In this document: positions 23,582 to 32,680 of the stretch, piece after piece
Layout of the letters: every line of letters begins with the position of its first letter
How positions within the stretch are numbered: the first letter of the stretch is position 1
From: Rickettsiales bacterium
GTDB lineage: Bacteria; Pseudomonadota; Alphaproteobacteria; Micavibrionales; GCA-2720935
Length of the DNA stretch: 34,648 nt
Assembly (NCBI GenBank): GCA_002720935.1
Contig: PBIV01000015.1
Coordinates: 4,915-39,562 of the forward strand
Direction of reading: 5' to 3'
Notes under the pieces: model-generated
Told to the model about the DNA's origin: nothing
Database searches by the model: none
Seen by the model: only the letters and a program-made list of their open reading frames with translations
Made by a program: the position numbers and the translations under genes

Positions 23582-24166
23582 TCATTCATTAGCGTTATAG
23601 AATTCAGCGATAGAACTGTCAAGATCTTCGCTATCTGCTTTAAAGAAAATATAAGAGAGTGTGATTGTTTTAACTTCTTTTGTGAAAACATCCCTATCCA
23701 TTTCTGGATCAATATAAAAATAAACAGGCATATCAACGCGCTGGCCTGATTCTAGAACTTGGCGATCAAAACAAAAACACTGAATTTTCTTAAAATATTT
23801 GCCAACCTTTTGTGGATTAACATTAAACACAGCTGTGCCCGCAACTGGCTTGTTGGATAGGTTTTTAGCAGAAAAAGAGATTAAGCCACCTTGCCCTAAT
23901 TTTACATCAACCGAATTTTGCTCCGCCTTAAAATCCCACGGCAAGTCAGGAGATGTCTCTGCTTGAAACCGAACCGTGATTGTACGATCAACTATCTCAT
24001 CAGGGAGCTGTGAGGATTCGCCTGTTGTGCCTGCATAGCCAGTGACTTTACAAAACAGGTTATAGAGAGGCACAGATGCAAACGCCAAACCCACCATAAC
24101 AGCCACAAGTGCTAATAGAGATAATAAAACTTTTAGATTATTTTTATTGCGATTTTGATAGTCCAT
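23582..24166 (-). CDS. ctaG: Cytochrome c oxidase assembly protein CtaG (Cox11)
   Basis: Copper chaperone that delivers copper to the CuB site of subunit I. It has 194 residues: one N-terminal membrane helix (about 13-32) and a periplasmic Ig-like domain. The copper-binding CFCF motif is in IQCFCFDRQVL, preceded by GKYFKK. NLFCKVTGYAGTT just after the membrane helix is the Cox11 signature and holds a third Cys. This is the Cox11 type, not the unrelated Bacillus CtaG. It starts eight bases after the coxF-like gene. Confidence 0.96.
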   Translation of the reverse strand: MDYQNRNKNNLKVLLSLLALVAVMVGLAFASVPLYNLFCKVTGYAGTTGESSQLPDEIVDRTITVRFQAETSPDLPWDFKAEQNSVDVKLGQGGLISFSAKNLSNKPVAGTAVFNVNPQKVGKYFKKIQCFCFDRQVLESGQRVDMPVYFYIDPEMDRDVFTKEVKTITLSYIFFKADSEDLDSSIAEFYNANE

Positions 24167-24174
24167 AGAAAAAC

Positions 24175-24288
24175 TTAGCTCATGCGCGCTAAAGTAAGCG
24201 CAAACAACCCAACCATCATCACAACCAAAAGCAGAAGAATAAGATAATTCTTCGTTTTGTTTTTTTCATGAATAGGAGAGCGTGACAT
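24175..24288 (-). CDS. coxF: CoxF-like small membrane protein (37 residues)
   Basis: A short gene between ctaB and ctaG. The ATG at 24288 has AGGA about nine bases upstream, just after the ctaB stop, and the TAA stop is eight bases before ctaG. The protein starts MSRSPIHEKNKTKN, followed by one membrane helix rich in Leu, Val and Met and the end LFALTLARMS. In alphaproteobacteria this exact position holds CoxF, a single-helix oxidase-associated protein with a basic N-terminus and a similar FxLTxARL-type end. The assignment rests on position, ribosome-binding site, size and topology; similarity over 37 residues is too short to be decisive. Confidence 0.65.
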   Translation of the reverse strand: MSRSPIHEKNKTKNYLILLLLVVMMVGLFALTLARMS

Positions 24289-24304
24289 CTTAAAAAATCC
24301 TTTA

Positions 24305-25204
24305 TTAAATTTTATCAATGACCATAAATGTGAAGATTAAGAAGAGATATAAAATTGAATATCCAAACATCTTCTTCGCATATTTATAAGACCCAGTTGC
24401 CTCTTTCAAAACCGCAACAGAGCTTATAATGAATATAAGATTTAATATAGTTGCACCGATTAAATAAACAAGCGACACCATATCTAAAAAATAAGGCGCT
24501 ATTGTGATTGGAACAAGAAGAAGTGTGTAGGCCAACATTTGAATTTTTGTTGATTTTTCGCCCGCTGTCACTGGCATCATTGGAACCCCAGCCTTTTTAT
24601 ACTCTTCTGATTTAAACAGTGCTAACGCCCAAAAATGAGGCGGTGTCCACATGAAAATAATCATGAATAAAACAATTGATTCAAGAGAGACTGATCCTGT
24701 TACTGCCGCCCAACCAATCATCGGAGGAAACGCCCCAGCAGCCCCGCCAATAACAATATTTTGCGGCGTGCTACGCTTTAACAACATTGTGTAAATATAG
24801 CCATAAAAGAAGGATGCAAACCCAAGTAAGAATGCCGCCACCCAATTTGAGGCTAGCCCCAAAAAGCCGATTGAAAATAGCGTTAAAAAGATGGAGAAAA
24901 AAAGCACATCTTCTTGTAAAATTTTACCCGCGGGAATAGGACGATTTGACGTTCTTGACATCATCGCATCAATATCACGATCATACCACATATTAAAAGC
25001 ACCAGAAGCACCAGCACCGATTGCAATTGCCAAAATACTGATCATGGCCAAATATGGATGGATTGTGCCTGGCGCCATAAATAAACCAACGGCAGCCGTA
25101 AAGACAACCAAGCTCATAACGCGTGGTTTTAACAAAGAGAAATAATCTTTTGGTGTTGCCTCAAGATGAGGAGCAACTTGTGATATTTTTGAGTGCGTAT
25201 TCAT
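24305..25204 (-). CDS. ctaB: Protoheme IX farnesyltransferase (heme O synthase)
   Basis: UbiA-family prenyltransferase that adds a farnesyl group to heme b to make heme o, the precursor of heme a. It has 299 residues and about eight to nine membrane helices. The first Asp-rich motif is [19 protein letters not shown] near residue 75, and the second polar loop is [20 protein letters not shown]. The C-terminal half has [20 protein letters not shown]. It lies downstream of a terminator that follows ctaD and is the first gene of the ctaB-coxF-ctaG segment. No ctaA (heme A synthase) is in the window. Confidence 0.97.
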   Translation of the reverse strand: MNTHSKISQVAPHLEATPKDYFSLLKPRVMSLVVFTAAVGLFMAPGTIHPYLAMISILAIAIGAGASGAFNMWYDRDIDAMMSRTSNRPIPAGKILQEDVLFFSIFLTLFSIGFLGLASNWVAAFLLGFASFFYGYIYTMLLKRSTPQNIVIGGAAGAFPPMIGWAAVTGSVSLESIVLFMIIFMWTPPHFWALALFKSEEYKKAGVPMMPVTAGEKSTKIQMLAYTLLLVPITIAPYFLDMVSLVYLIGATILNLIFIISSVAVLKEATGSYKYAKKMFGYSILYLFLIFTFMVIDKI

Positions 25205-25239
25205 AACACGCCTATCCTATATAAGTTCTTTTAAAAATG

Positions 25240-25250
25240 CTAGCCCCATA
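25240..25250 (-). repeat. 11-base repeat TATGGGGCTAG, copy 2 (upstream of ctaB)
   Basis: Second copy of the 11-base word also found upstream of ctaE at 23538-23548. Here it lies 36-46 bases upstream of the ctaB start on the minus strand, between the ctaD terminator and ctaB, where a promoter for the assembly genes would be expected. Confidence 0.25.
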
Positions 25251-25293
25251 TGATCATTTTTAAAAAGGGCTGAATGACAGTAATTTAAGCGCA

Positions 25294-25325
25294 TAAAAAA
25301 AGCCGATTTTACTCGGCTCTTTTTA
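25294..25325 (-). terminator. Terminator between ctaD and ctaB
   Basis: AGCCGA/TCGGCT forms a 6-base stem with a 6-base loop. Read on the minus strand it is followed by a run of seven T (25294-25300), directly after the ctaD stop at 25332. It should stop most transcripts after ctaC-ctaD, separating the abundant structural subunits from the assembly genes. Confidence 0.82.
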
Positions 25326-25331
25326 TTAAAA

Positions 25332-26918
<1,587 letters not shown>

Positions 26919-26924
26919 TTATAA

Positions 26925-27749
26925 TTATTTACTAGCGAATTTTATCTTGTTTAAAGTATCAAGGCTTGCATATTCATCTTGTGCCCAAGAAACCCAATTT
27001 TCAAACTCTTCTTTTGAGACAACGCGCACAGTGATCGGCATGAAACCATGACCTGTTCCACAAATCTCTGAACACTGGCCGTAATAAACACCTTCTTTAT
27101 TAACCTCAAACCAAATCTCATTGAAATGACCAGGAACAGCGTCTTTTTTTACACCAAAGGCAGGAATTGTCCAAGAGTGGATCACGTCCTTACCAGTGAT
27201 AACAAGGCGTACCTTTGTATCAACAGGAATAACCATTTCTGTATCTGTTTGAAGAAGTCTAGGTTGGCCTTCTTTTAAATCTTCATCAGGCACCATATAG
27301 CTTAAGAAAGAGAAATTACCATGATCTGGGTACTCATACCCCCAATACCATTGATAACCAGAGACATTAATTGTCATCTCTGCGTCTTCAACTTGGTGGT
27401 GGTGATATAGCAATCTGAATGATGGAATAGCAATAATGATTAAGATAATAACTGGAACAATTGTCCAAATAATTTCAATGAAGATATTGTGTGATGTTTT
27501 TGATGGCACGGGGTTTGCCGATTTTCTAAAACGAATCATCACATATAAAAGAAGTGCTAAAACGAATAACGTGATCCCAATAATAATTGGCAAAAGCAAT
27601 TCATGAAATCTCCAAACATCTTCGTGAATTGACGTTACTGGCGGTTGGAAATTTATTTGTTTTTCAACGGGCTGTGCAGCCAAAACTGTTGGTATAGCAG
27701 ACATAATAGAGAGAAACGCAACCGTCAAAAAAGACACCAATTTTTTCAT
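26925..27749 (-). CDS. ctaC: Cytochrome c oxidase subunit II
   Basis: Subunit with the CuA electron-entry site. The start at 27749 is preferred over an upstream in-frame ATG at 27797 because AAGG stands nine bases before it and a proper signal peptide begins there (MKKLVSFLTVAFL to VLAAQP); this gives 274 residues. Two membrane helices (about 50-72 and 92-112) are followed by the cupredoxin domain: YQWYWGYEYPD, then the CuA cluster CSEICGTGHGFMPI. No cytochrome c domain is fused to the C-terminus. It is the first gene of the oxidase operon, divergent from the MFS transporter across about 210 bases. Confidence 0.97.
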   Translation of the reverse strand: MKKLVSFLTVAFLSIMSAIPTVLAAQPVEKQINFQPPVTSIHEDVWRFHELLLPIIIGITLFVLALLLYVMIRFRKSANPVPSKTSHNIFIEIIWTIVPVIILIIIAIPSFRLLYHHHQVEDAEMTINVSGYQWYWGYEYPDHGNFSFLSYMVPDEDLKEGQPRLLQTDTEMVIPVDTKVRLVITGKDVIHSWTIPAFGVKKDAVPGHFNEIWFEVNKEGVYYGQCSEICGTGHGFMPITVRVVSKEEFENWVSWAQDEYASLDTLNKIKFASK

Positions 27750-27963
27750 TTTTATTACCTTAAATTGAGTTAGTCTAAAACAAGTAAGAAATTTCAAAAA
27801 CTTCTAACATAAAACCTATACAGATTAAAAGTCCTTGTTTCAAGTCTCATAGTGCTTATTGTAAAAATAATATAGATCAAATGAGGCAAAATCCACACAA
27901 AATCAATGTTGTTATTTCAAACAAAATTGGGATAATTACAAATAAAAATGAGAAAGAACTTTG

Positions 27964-29220
27964 ATGGAATCATTCTTAAATAAAAAAATTATCTCTTGGT
28001 GTCTGTTTGACTTTGGTAACTCAGCGCATTCAGCGATCATTGCGACCTTTATCTATTCGGTCTTTTTTGCCCGCGTGTTATATGGTGATGAAGTTCAAGG
28101 CAGTGCCTTATGGGCACAAATGACTGGAATTGCGGCACTTTGCACAGCCCTCATCTCTCCTTTTGTCGGCGAATATTATGATCAAAAAGACGGCAAAAAG
28201 ACTGGCGTCATGATTTTTAGCTTTATTACAATTATCGCCACGGCCGCACTTTTTATGTTTGAAAAAGGTGGGAATAGCGCTATTTACGCCCTTATCGTGG
28301 CTGGGATTAGTTTTTTTGCCATTGAGATTGCTGTCGCGCTTAACAATTCTCAACTTCTTGATATTTCTACCAAAGAAAACCGTGGTCGCATCTCTGGTTA
28401 TGGCTGGGGCATTGGCTATATTGGTGGTCTCATTGCGCTTATCATTTCATTGGTCGTGTTTATTGGCCTTGATGGCATGATTGAACCAATTTTAAATTTA
28501 AACAGCGATACCCATGAAAATGTAAGGGCAACGACCTTATTTACAGCGTTCTGGTATCTTTTATTCTTAATCCCTCTCTTGATCGTTTTTAGAACAAAGA
28601 TCAAAGGAAAAACCGTTCCTTTAAAATTGGTTATCAATAATGTTAAAGATACTTTTAAAGATTTAGTGACACTTGAAGATAAAAACCTGATGCTGTTTTT
28701 AATTGCAAGTGCGTTATACAGAGATGGCTTAATTACGCTTTTCGCAGTTGGTGGACTTTATGCCGCGGGCACATTCCAGATGAGCTTTAGTGAAATTCTT
28801 ATCTTTGCGATTGGATTAAACATCATGGCGGGCATTGGTGCGTTCTCATTTGGCTTTATTAATGACAAAATCGGCTCAAAAAAGACGATTATAATTTCAC
28901 TTATCGGTTTAATTCTTGTTGGAATAGCAACCCTGATCATTACCAGTAAAATCCTCTTTATCGCCCTCGCCCTATTTTTAGGCTTATTTATGGGCCCTTG
29001 CCAATCGGCAAGTCGTGTTTTCATGAGTGAATTATCCCCTGAACATGAACAAGCCAAATATTTCGGATTCTATACACTAACAGGTAAATCAATTGCCTTT
29101 ACAGGGCCTATTCTATTTGGAATTTTGACCAGTGCTTTTGATAGCCAACGCGTTGGTATGTTGGCGGTCATTATCCTGTTATCGATTGGCCTTGCAATCT
29201 TGCTAAAAGTCAAAAAATAA
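27964..29220 (+). CDS. UMF1-type MFS transporter
   Basis: Inner-membrane transporter of 418 residues with about twelve hydrophobic segments. The N-terminal ISWCLFDFGNSAHSAIIATF matches the opening of the UMF1/Atg22-like family of the major facilitator superfamily (SWxxYDxANSAFxT pattern), and NRGRISGYGWGIGYIGGLIAL is the second conserved block. The start is the ATG at 27964, right after an in-frame TTG at 27961; AGAAAG lies seven bases upstream of the ATG. In yeast, Atg22 exports amino acids from the vacuole; the bacterial substrate is unknown. Its stop overlaps the next ATG by one base (TAATG), linking it to the asparaginase-like gene. Confidence 0.86.
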   Translation: MESFLNKKIISWCLFDFGNSAHSAIIATFIYSVFFARVLYGDEVQGSALWAQMTGIAALCTALISPFVGEYYDQKDGKKTGVMIFSFITIIATAALFMFEKGGNSAIYALIVAGISFFAIEIAVALNNSQLLDISTKENRGRISGYGWGIGYIGGLIALIISLVVFIGLDGMIEPILNLNSDTHENVRATTLFTAFWYLLFLIPLLIVFRTKIKGKTVPLKLVINNVKDTFKDLVTLEDKNLMLFLIASALYRDGLITLFAVGGLYAAGTFQMSFSEILIFAIGLNIMAGIGAFSFGFINDKIGSKKTIIISLIGLILVGIATLIITSKILFIALALFLGLFMGPCQSASRVFMSELSPEHEQAKYFGFYTLTGKSIAFTGPILFGILTSAFDSQRVGMLAVIILLSIGLAILLKVKK

Positions 29221-30161
29221 TGCGAAAACAGTTAATTACCATTTTTGGATCTACATTTCGGCTATCATCTGATGGCTCTAAAATGACGCATGGTAAAGAT
29301 AATAATATAATAGATACGCTGAAATCCTTTTTATCGTCTCGAGGGCTTGATGAACAATTCCCGCTTGATAACTGGGAGGTTCAATTTATTGATGAAAGCA
29401 CAGGGGCGCACGCAACCCATGATTTGATCTTAAAAGTTGCGCAAATCTATGAACAAACCGATGACCTAATCGCGATTATAGGTACCGATAGCATGGAAGA
29501 GATTTCATTTGGTTTATCTTTGCTTGATCTTAAGTTAGAAAATAAAAACCTTGTTCTAACAGGGGCAATGCGCCCTGCCGATCATTTGGCATTTGATGGA
29601 TTATCCAATCTCTTGGACACAATCCTTTATTGTGAAACACAAAATAAAAAGCTGGAACACCGCTATTATTCCAATCAATGTGAGCCAAATAAAGTCGCCG
29701 TTTTAATTCAAAATACGATTTTTGATGGCGGCCGACTATTTAAATCAAACAGCTCATCCATGCAAGGATTTGAGCAAACAAAAGAGCGCTATGACTTACC
29801 AAAATTCAATCCATTATTGTTAAAGAATGCGTTTCCAAATATTCCAATCATCACAACAGCTCTTGGCTTAAAGCCAGATTTCATCAATTTTGAGACCCTT
29901 GATGGGCTGGTCATAGCAGGCATGGGAACCTCAAGTTTAAATCAAGAATGGATTGATTATTTAAGACCAAAATCAAGAGATATTCCAATCGCCCTTGTAT
30001 CTAGATGTCCTTTTGGTAATAATTATGATGATTTAAGCTATATAAATAGCATTCAAAAATATGAAGATTTAGGCTTTCACTTAAACCGCTTTAGAAATCT
30101 AAATCCACTTCAAGCAAGACTGCTTTTAGGATATGAATACCTCGACAGACAAAATAGGTAA
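29220..30161 (+). CDS. Asparaginase-like amidohydrolase with altered motifs
   Basis: Type I/II asparaginase fold, 313 residues, without a signal peptide. The first motif is FGSTF instead of the usual TGGTI; the nucleophile position T12 is kept. The second motif is IGTDSMEE instead of HGTDTMEE; T89 and D90 are kept at the same numbers as in E. coli AnsB, but the His and the second Thr are changed. LTGAMRPADHLAFDGLSNLL and a Lys in GRLFKSNS (K175) are also typical. Hydrolysis of asparagine or a related amide is likely, but the altered motifs allow a different substrate. It is coupled to the MFS transporter upstream and is followed by an amidase. Confidence 0.82.
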   Translation: MRKQLITIFGSTFRLSSDGSKMTHGKDNNIIDTLKSFLSSRGLDEQFPLDNWEVQFIDESTGAHATHDLILKVAQIYEQTDDLIAIIGTDSMEEISFGLSLLDLKLENKNLVLTGAMRPADHLAFDGLSNLLDTILYCETQNKKLEHRYYSNQCEPNKVAVLIQNTIFDGGRLFKSNSSSMQGFEQTKERYDLPKFNPLLLKNAFPNIPIITTALGLKPDFINFETLDGLVIAGMGTSSLNQEWIDYLRPKSRDIPIALVSRCPFGNNYDDLSYINSIQKYEDLGFHLNRFRNLNPLQARLLLGYEYLDRQNR

Positions 30162-30165
30162 TGCA

Positions 30166-30669
30166 ATGAAATTAAATAAAAATATTTGCTCAAACAACTG
30201 TGATGAACGAAAAGAAGGCGCTGAGATCGATATGATCATTATCCATGCAATGGCAATGGATATTAAGGACGCATTAGAGCTGTTATGTGATGAATGCCCC
30301 TCTGGCGATCATGGTGCGGTTAGTGCCCATTATGTGATTGATCATGATGGGACAATTTATGAGCTTGTCTCCCCGCTGAAGCGTGCTTGGCATGCAGGAG
30401 CCTCACACTGGGACGGGCGTGATAATTTAAATCATTACTCAATCGGGATTGAGCTTTTAAATAAGGACATTAATAATGGCGAGTTTTTTAACAAACCTTT
30501 TGAAGATACCCAGATTGAAGCGCTTATCAAATTAATTGAAGCGCTAAAACAAGAATTCCCGATTAAAAATAAATATATTCTTGGCCATCAACATGTCGCA
30601 CCCTCCAGAAAAACTGATCCAGGGCCAATGTTTCCATGGGATAAAATCAGACACACATTTAAACCGTAA
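30166..30669 (+). CDS. N-acetylmuramoyl-L-alanine amidase (AmpD-like, Amidase_2)
   Basis: Zinc amidase that cleaves between muramic acid and L-alanine in muropeptides. The start at 30166 is preferred because the in-frame ATG at 30133 has AGGA only a base or two away and lies inside the asparaginase-like gene; this gives 167 residues. Zinc ligands: His in MIIIHAMA (residue 27), His in GHQHVAPSRKTDPGP and the Asp in the same segment; RAWHAGASHWDGRDNLNHYSIGIEL is the typical centre. There is no signal peptide, which fits a cytoplasmic recycling enzyme such as AmpD. The gene follows the asparaginase-like gene after four bases. Confidence 0.9.
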   Translation: MKLNKNICSNNCDERKEGAEIDMIIIHAMAMDIKDALELLCDECPSGDHGAVSAHYVIDHDGTIYELVSPLKRAWHAGASHWDGRDNLNHYSIGIELLNKDINNGEFFNKPFEDTQIEALIKLIEALKQEFPIKNKYILGHQHVAPSRKTDPGPMFPWDKIRHTFKP

Positions 30670-30745
30670 AATTTGCTATGGCTTGATTTCCCGCCCAACT
30701 CCTCATACACTTAAAAATAAAAAAGTTTTATGAACAGGAATAATA

Positions 30746-31213
30746 ATGGCGCATAAAAGTCTGCCGACAAAATTTGAGGAAAAGATTGAAAGCATCAAGG
30801 ATGTTTTTAATGCTTATAATATTAACGGGCTAATTATTTTAAATGAATTGTTCAATAAAGCTTATGATCTAAAACTTAGCCTAGATGAATTTAAGGACAT
30901 TCTTGTTGAGGGCTATCGCATTAAGTTTGAGCATTATCACAAACTGACCAAAGATTATCCTGCTTTAAAAAAATCATATAAAAGTGGCGAGACCCCAAGA
31001 GAGGTTATGGCAGCTTATGTTGAAAACTTCTTTAATGAGTTTTTAAAAATCAAACGAGAAGAGAATAAATGCGGCTATAAAAAAATCTTCCGCACTCTGG
31101 ATGAAGCCCGAAAAGGAAACCGCCTTTTATATTCAAATATAAGCATCATGCTAAAAGAAAATAAACAGCTTCAAAAGGCTGTAAAACGATTAAAGCTCAA
31201 AAACTCAATTTAA
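30746..31213 (+). CDS. Uncharacterised alpha-helical protein
   Basis: A 155-residue soluble protein with no motif I recognise. It is rich in Lys, Glu, Leu, Phe and Tyr and looks helical throughout, with a charged C-terminal helix ending in KRLKLKNSI. AGGA six bases before the ATG makes translation convincing. It lies 76 bases after the amidase and immediately before rnpB; the -35 element of the rnpB promoter begins two bases past its stop. No function is assigned. Confidence 0.7.
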   Translation: MAHKSLPTKFEEKIESIKDVFNAYNINGLIILNELFNKAYDLKLSLDEFKDILVEGYRIKFEHYHKLTKDYPALKKSYKSGETPREVMAAYVENFFNEFLKIKREENKCGYKKIFRTLDEARKGNRLLYSNISIMLKENKQLQKAVKRLKLKNSI

Positions 31214-31214
31214 A

Positions 31215-31243
31215 GTGACAAAATTTGCATCTTTTGCTATAGA
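31215..31243 (+). promoter_or_regulatory. Sigma-70-type promoter of rnpB
   Basis: GTGACA (31215-31220) as -35 and TATAGA (31238-31243) as -10 are spaced by exactly 17 bases. Transcription would start near 31250, where the first helix of RNase P RNA begins. The agreement of promoter spacing with the RNA 5' end supports both calls. Confidence 0.65.
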
Positions 31244-31249
31244 TGAGCT

Positions 31250-31616
31250 TGTATCAAGTGATCGGATGATTGCAAGAGTATATGCTCTTGAGGAAAGTCT
31301 GGGCTCCACGGAAAAAAGATGCCAGTTAACGACTGGTCGCCTTTTTAAAGGTGCAGGAAAGTGGAACAGAAATATACCGCCATGTTTACATGGTAAGGGT
31401 GAAATGGTGTGTGTAAGAGACCACCGCTTTTTTAGTAATAAAAAAGGCAACTCTAAACCCCATCTGGAGCAAGACCAAATAGGCATAACACATAAAGTTT
31501 TTCCGCTTTGTTGTGCGGGTCGGTCGCTAGAGCTTTGTTGTGAGACAAAGTCTTAGATGAATAATCATCCCTATTCAATTAGGACAGAACCCAGCTTACA
31601 GATCACTTGGTACTCT
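31250..31616 (+). ncRNA. rnpB: RNase P RNA, bacterial type A
   Basis: Catalytic RNA that removes 5' leaders from tRNA precursors. The terminal P1 helix pairs 31251-31263 with 31601-31613 over 13 bases, with one G-T pair. Conserved elements in order: P3 hairpin CAAGAG/CTCTTG; GAGGAAAGTCTGGGCTCCA (31290-31308); GGGTGAAATGGTG with GTAAGAGACCACCGC (31397-31427); CATCTGGAGCAAGACCAAAT followed by AGG (31461-31483); AGATGAATAATC; and ACAGAACCCAGCTTA (31584-31598). The total is about 365 bases. The ends are placed from P1 and are accurate to a few bases. Open frames overlapping it on both strands are not genes. A location just before mraZ is seen in other alphaproteobacteria. Confidence 0.97.
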
Positions 31617-31748
31617 TCTTATCCTTTATTAAATCCATAATCTTATTATAAAGTTACACCCCTTGCGCAAGATTCAATCTTTTTCATTTTTGAAATCATT
31701 GAAAGAATCCATCACTTTTGCATATATCATTAATGATAAATCACTGAT

Positions 31749-31985
31749 TTAAGATATTTTATTTATAATAAATTTTGTATTTTGGCGGAAGCGCATATAG
31801 GCTCTCAGGGTAAAAACTTGAGTCAATTCCCATTGACAACCCATATAAATCCATGCTATCCCATAAAGTACCAGATCAAAAGAAACTATTCGTTTCATTA
31901 AATAAAGATTTTGTACTGAGTTTTTAAAACTCAACTGAAAAGAGCATGAAGAGGAAACCTCAAGCTTATCGTTTGACTTAGCCAT
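31749..31985 (-). CDS. Doubtful 78-residue ORF, possibly a frameshifted remnant
   Basis: The ATG at 31985 has AAGGA about seven bases upstream, as good as most real genes here, and the first ~20 residues (MAKSNDKLEVSS...) look normal. Later residues in this frame look less like protein. From about 31875 down to a stop at 31759, another minus-strand frame reads SGTLWDSMDLYGLSMGIDSS and continues through FYPESLYALPPK, which has a much more protein-like composition. The two frames could be joined by a shift near the A/T run at 31921-31929, but a TGA at 31876-31878 would still interrupt. I see no known family. It may be a decayed gene or chance. The rest of 31617-32227 holds only short dyads. Confidence 0.3.
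   Translation of the reverse strand: MAKSNDKLEVSSSCSFQLSFKNSVQNLYLMKRIVSFDLVLYGIAWIYMGCQWELTQVFTLRAYMRFRQNTKFIINKIS
31917..31933. repeat. Perfect palindrome TGAGTTTT-T-AAAACTCA
   Basis: Eight-base arms with one central base, between rnpB and mraZ and inside the doubtful small ORF. It could be an operator or a weak RNA hairpin. No function is assigned. Confidence 0.3.
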
Positions 31986-32014
31986 TTTGTTTCCTTTATT
32001 CGAACAAGCTTTAT

Positions 32015-32036
32015 GGACACGAGCCGTTATGTGTCC
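32015..32036. repeat. Inverted repeat GGACAC-N10-GTGTCC upstream of mraZ
   Basis: Six-base perfect arms around a 10-base centre, extended by three more pairs after one mismatch. It lies about 190 bases upstream of mraZ and 30 bases upstream of the doubtful minus-strand ORF. It may be a regulator site; it does not match the TGGG direct repeats that MraZ binds. Confidence 0.3.
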
Positions 32037-32227
32037 TTAGGTTTATCAAAAACTTCTTTATGCTCTCTTTTTTTAATGAAACAGATCGTTTTAAAAGAGC
32101 GCTTAATTAAAAGCTGCCTATAGAGATACTGAAGAGAGAAAAGAAAATTCACTAAAAACTTTAAGCCCATGCGAAAGATGCATGAATTTTGAATTTTTAA
32201 AGATTGATCTTATAAAGGATAAAGAAA

Positions 32228-32674
32228 TTGGGATTGTTTTTATCAACATATACAAACCGTGTTGACAAAAAGGGACGTGTTTCCTTTCCTGCTTCTTTTC
32301 GCTCTGCTTTAGAAAACTCAAATTCGATCGTTTTATTCAAATCACATAATCATGAAGCCATTGAGGGATTTTCCATTGAAAAGATGGAAGATTTATCAAA
32401 TCGCCTTGATGCCTTTGATATCTTTTCTGATACACAAGATGATTTAGCCACAACAATTTTTGCCGAAGCCATGCCCCTTAATATTGATGGCGATGGACGT
32501 ATCCTTTTACCAGCAGATTTAATTGAATTTGCACAAATTGATGAAGAAGCTTCATTTATAGGAATGGGGACAAAATTTCAAATCTGGTCGCCTGCTCTTT
32601 TAAAAGAAAGAAAAGCCTCTGCCAGAAATCAGGTTAAAGAAAAAAACTTAACGCTGCCAAAGACGGAATCATGA
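32228..32674 (+). CDS. mraZ: Transcriptional regulator MraZ (TTG start)
   Basis: DNA-binding protein of the SpoVT/AbrB-like fold, first gene of the division and cell-wall cluster, which represses its own operon in E. coli. It has two half-domains: LSTYTNRVDKKGRVSFPASF at the N-terminus and LNIDGDGRILLPADLIEFAQ at about residue 80. The start is TTG at 32228: AAAGGA lies eight bases upstream, and the resulting MGLFLSTYTNRVDKKGR aligns with the normal MraZ N-terminus, while no ATG is suitably placed. The length of 148 is normal. rsmH follows after six bases. Confidence 0.95.
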   Translation: MGLFLSTYTNRVDKKGRVSFPASFRSALENSNSIVLFKSHNHEAIEGFSIEKMEDLSNRLDAFDIFSDTQDDLATTIFAEAMPLNIDGDGRILLPADLIEFAQIDEEASFIGMGTKFQIWSPALLKERKASARNQVKEKNLTLPKTES

Positions 32675-32680
32675 TCGCCA

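Noticed and set aside
31205-31556. Open frames on both strands between the helical protein gene and 31556
   Set aside because: They coincide with RNase P RNA, whose conserved elements and P1 helix explain the sequence.
32091-32106. TTAA pair upstream of mraZ as a CtrA site
   Set aside because: The spacing is eight bases, not seven, in an AT-rich stretch where TTAA is frequent.
32118-32321. Minus-strand ORF overlapping the mraZ start
   Set aside because: It overlaps the conserved start of mraZ in antisense, has low-complexity composition and no supporting features.
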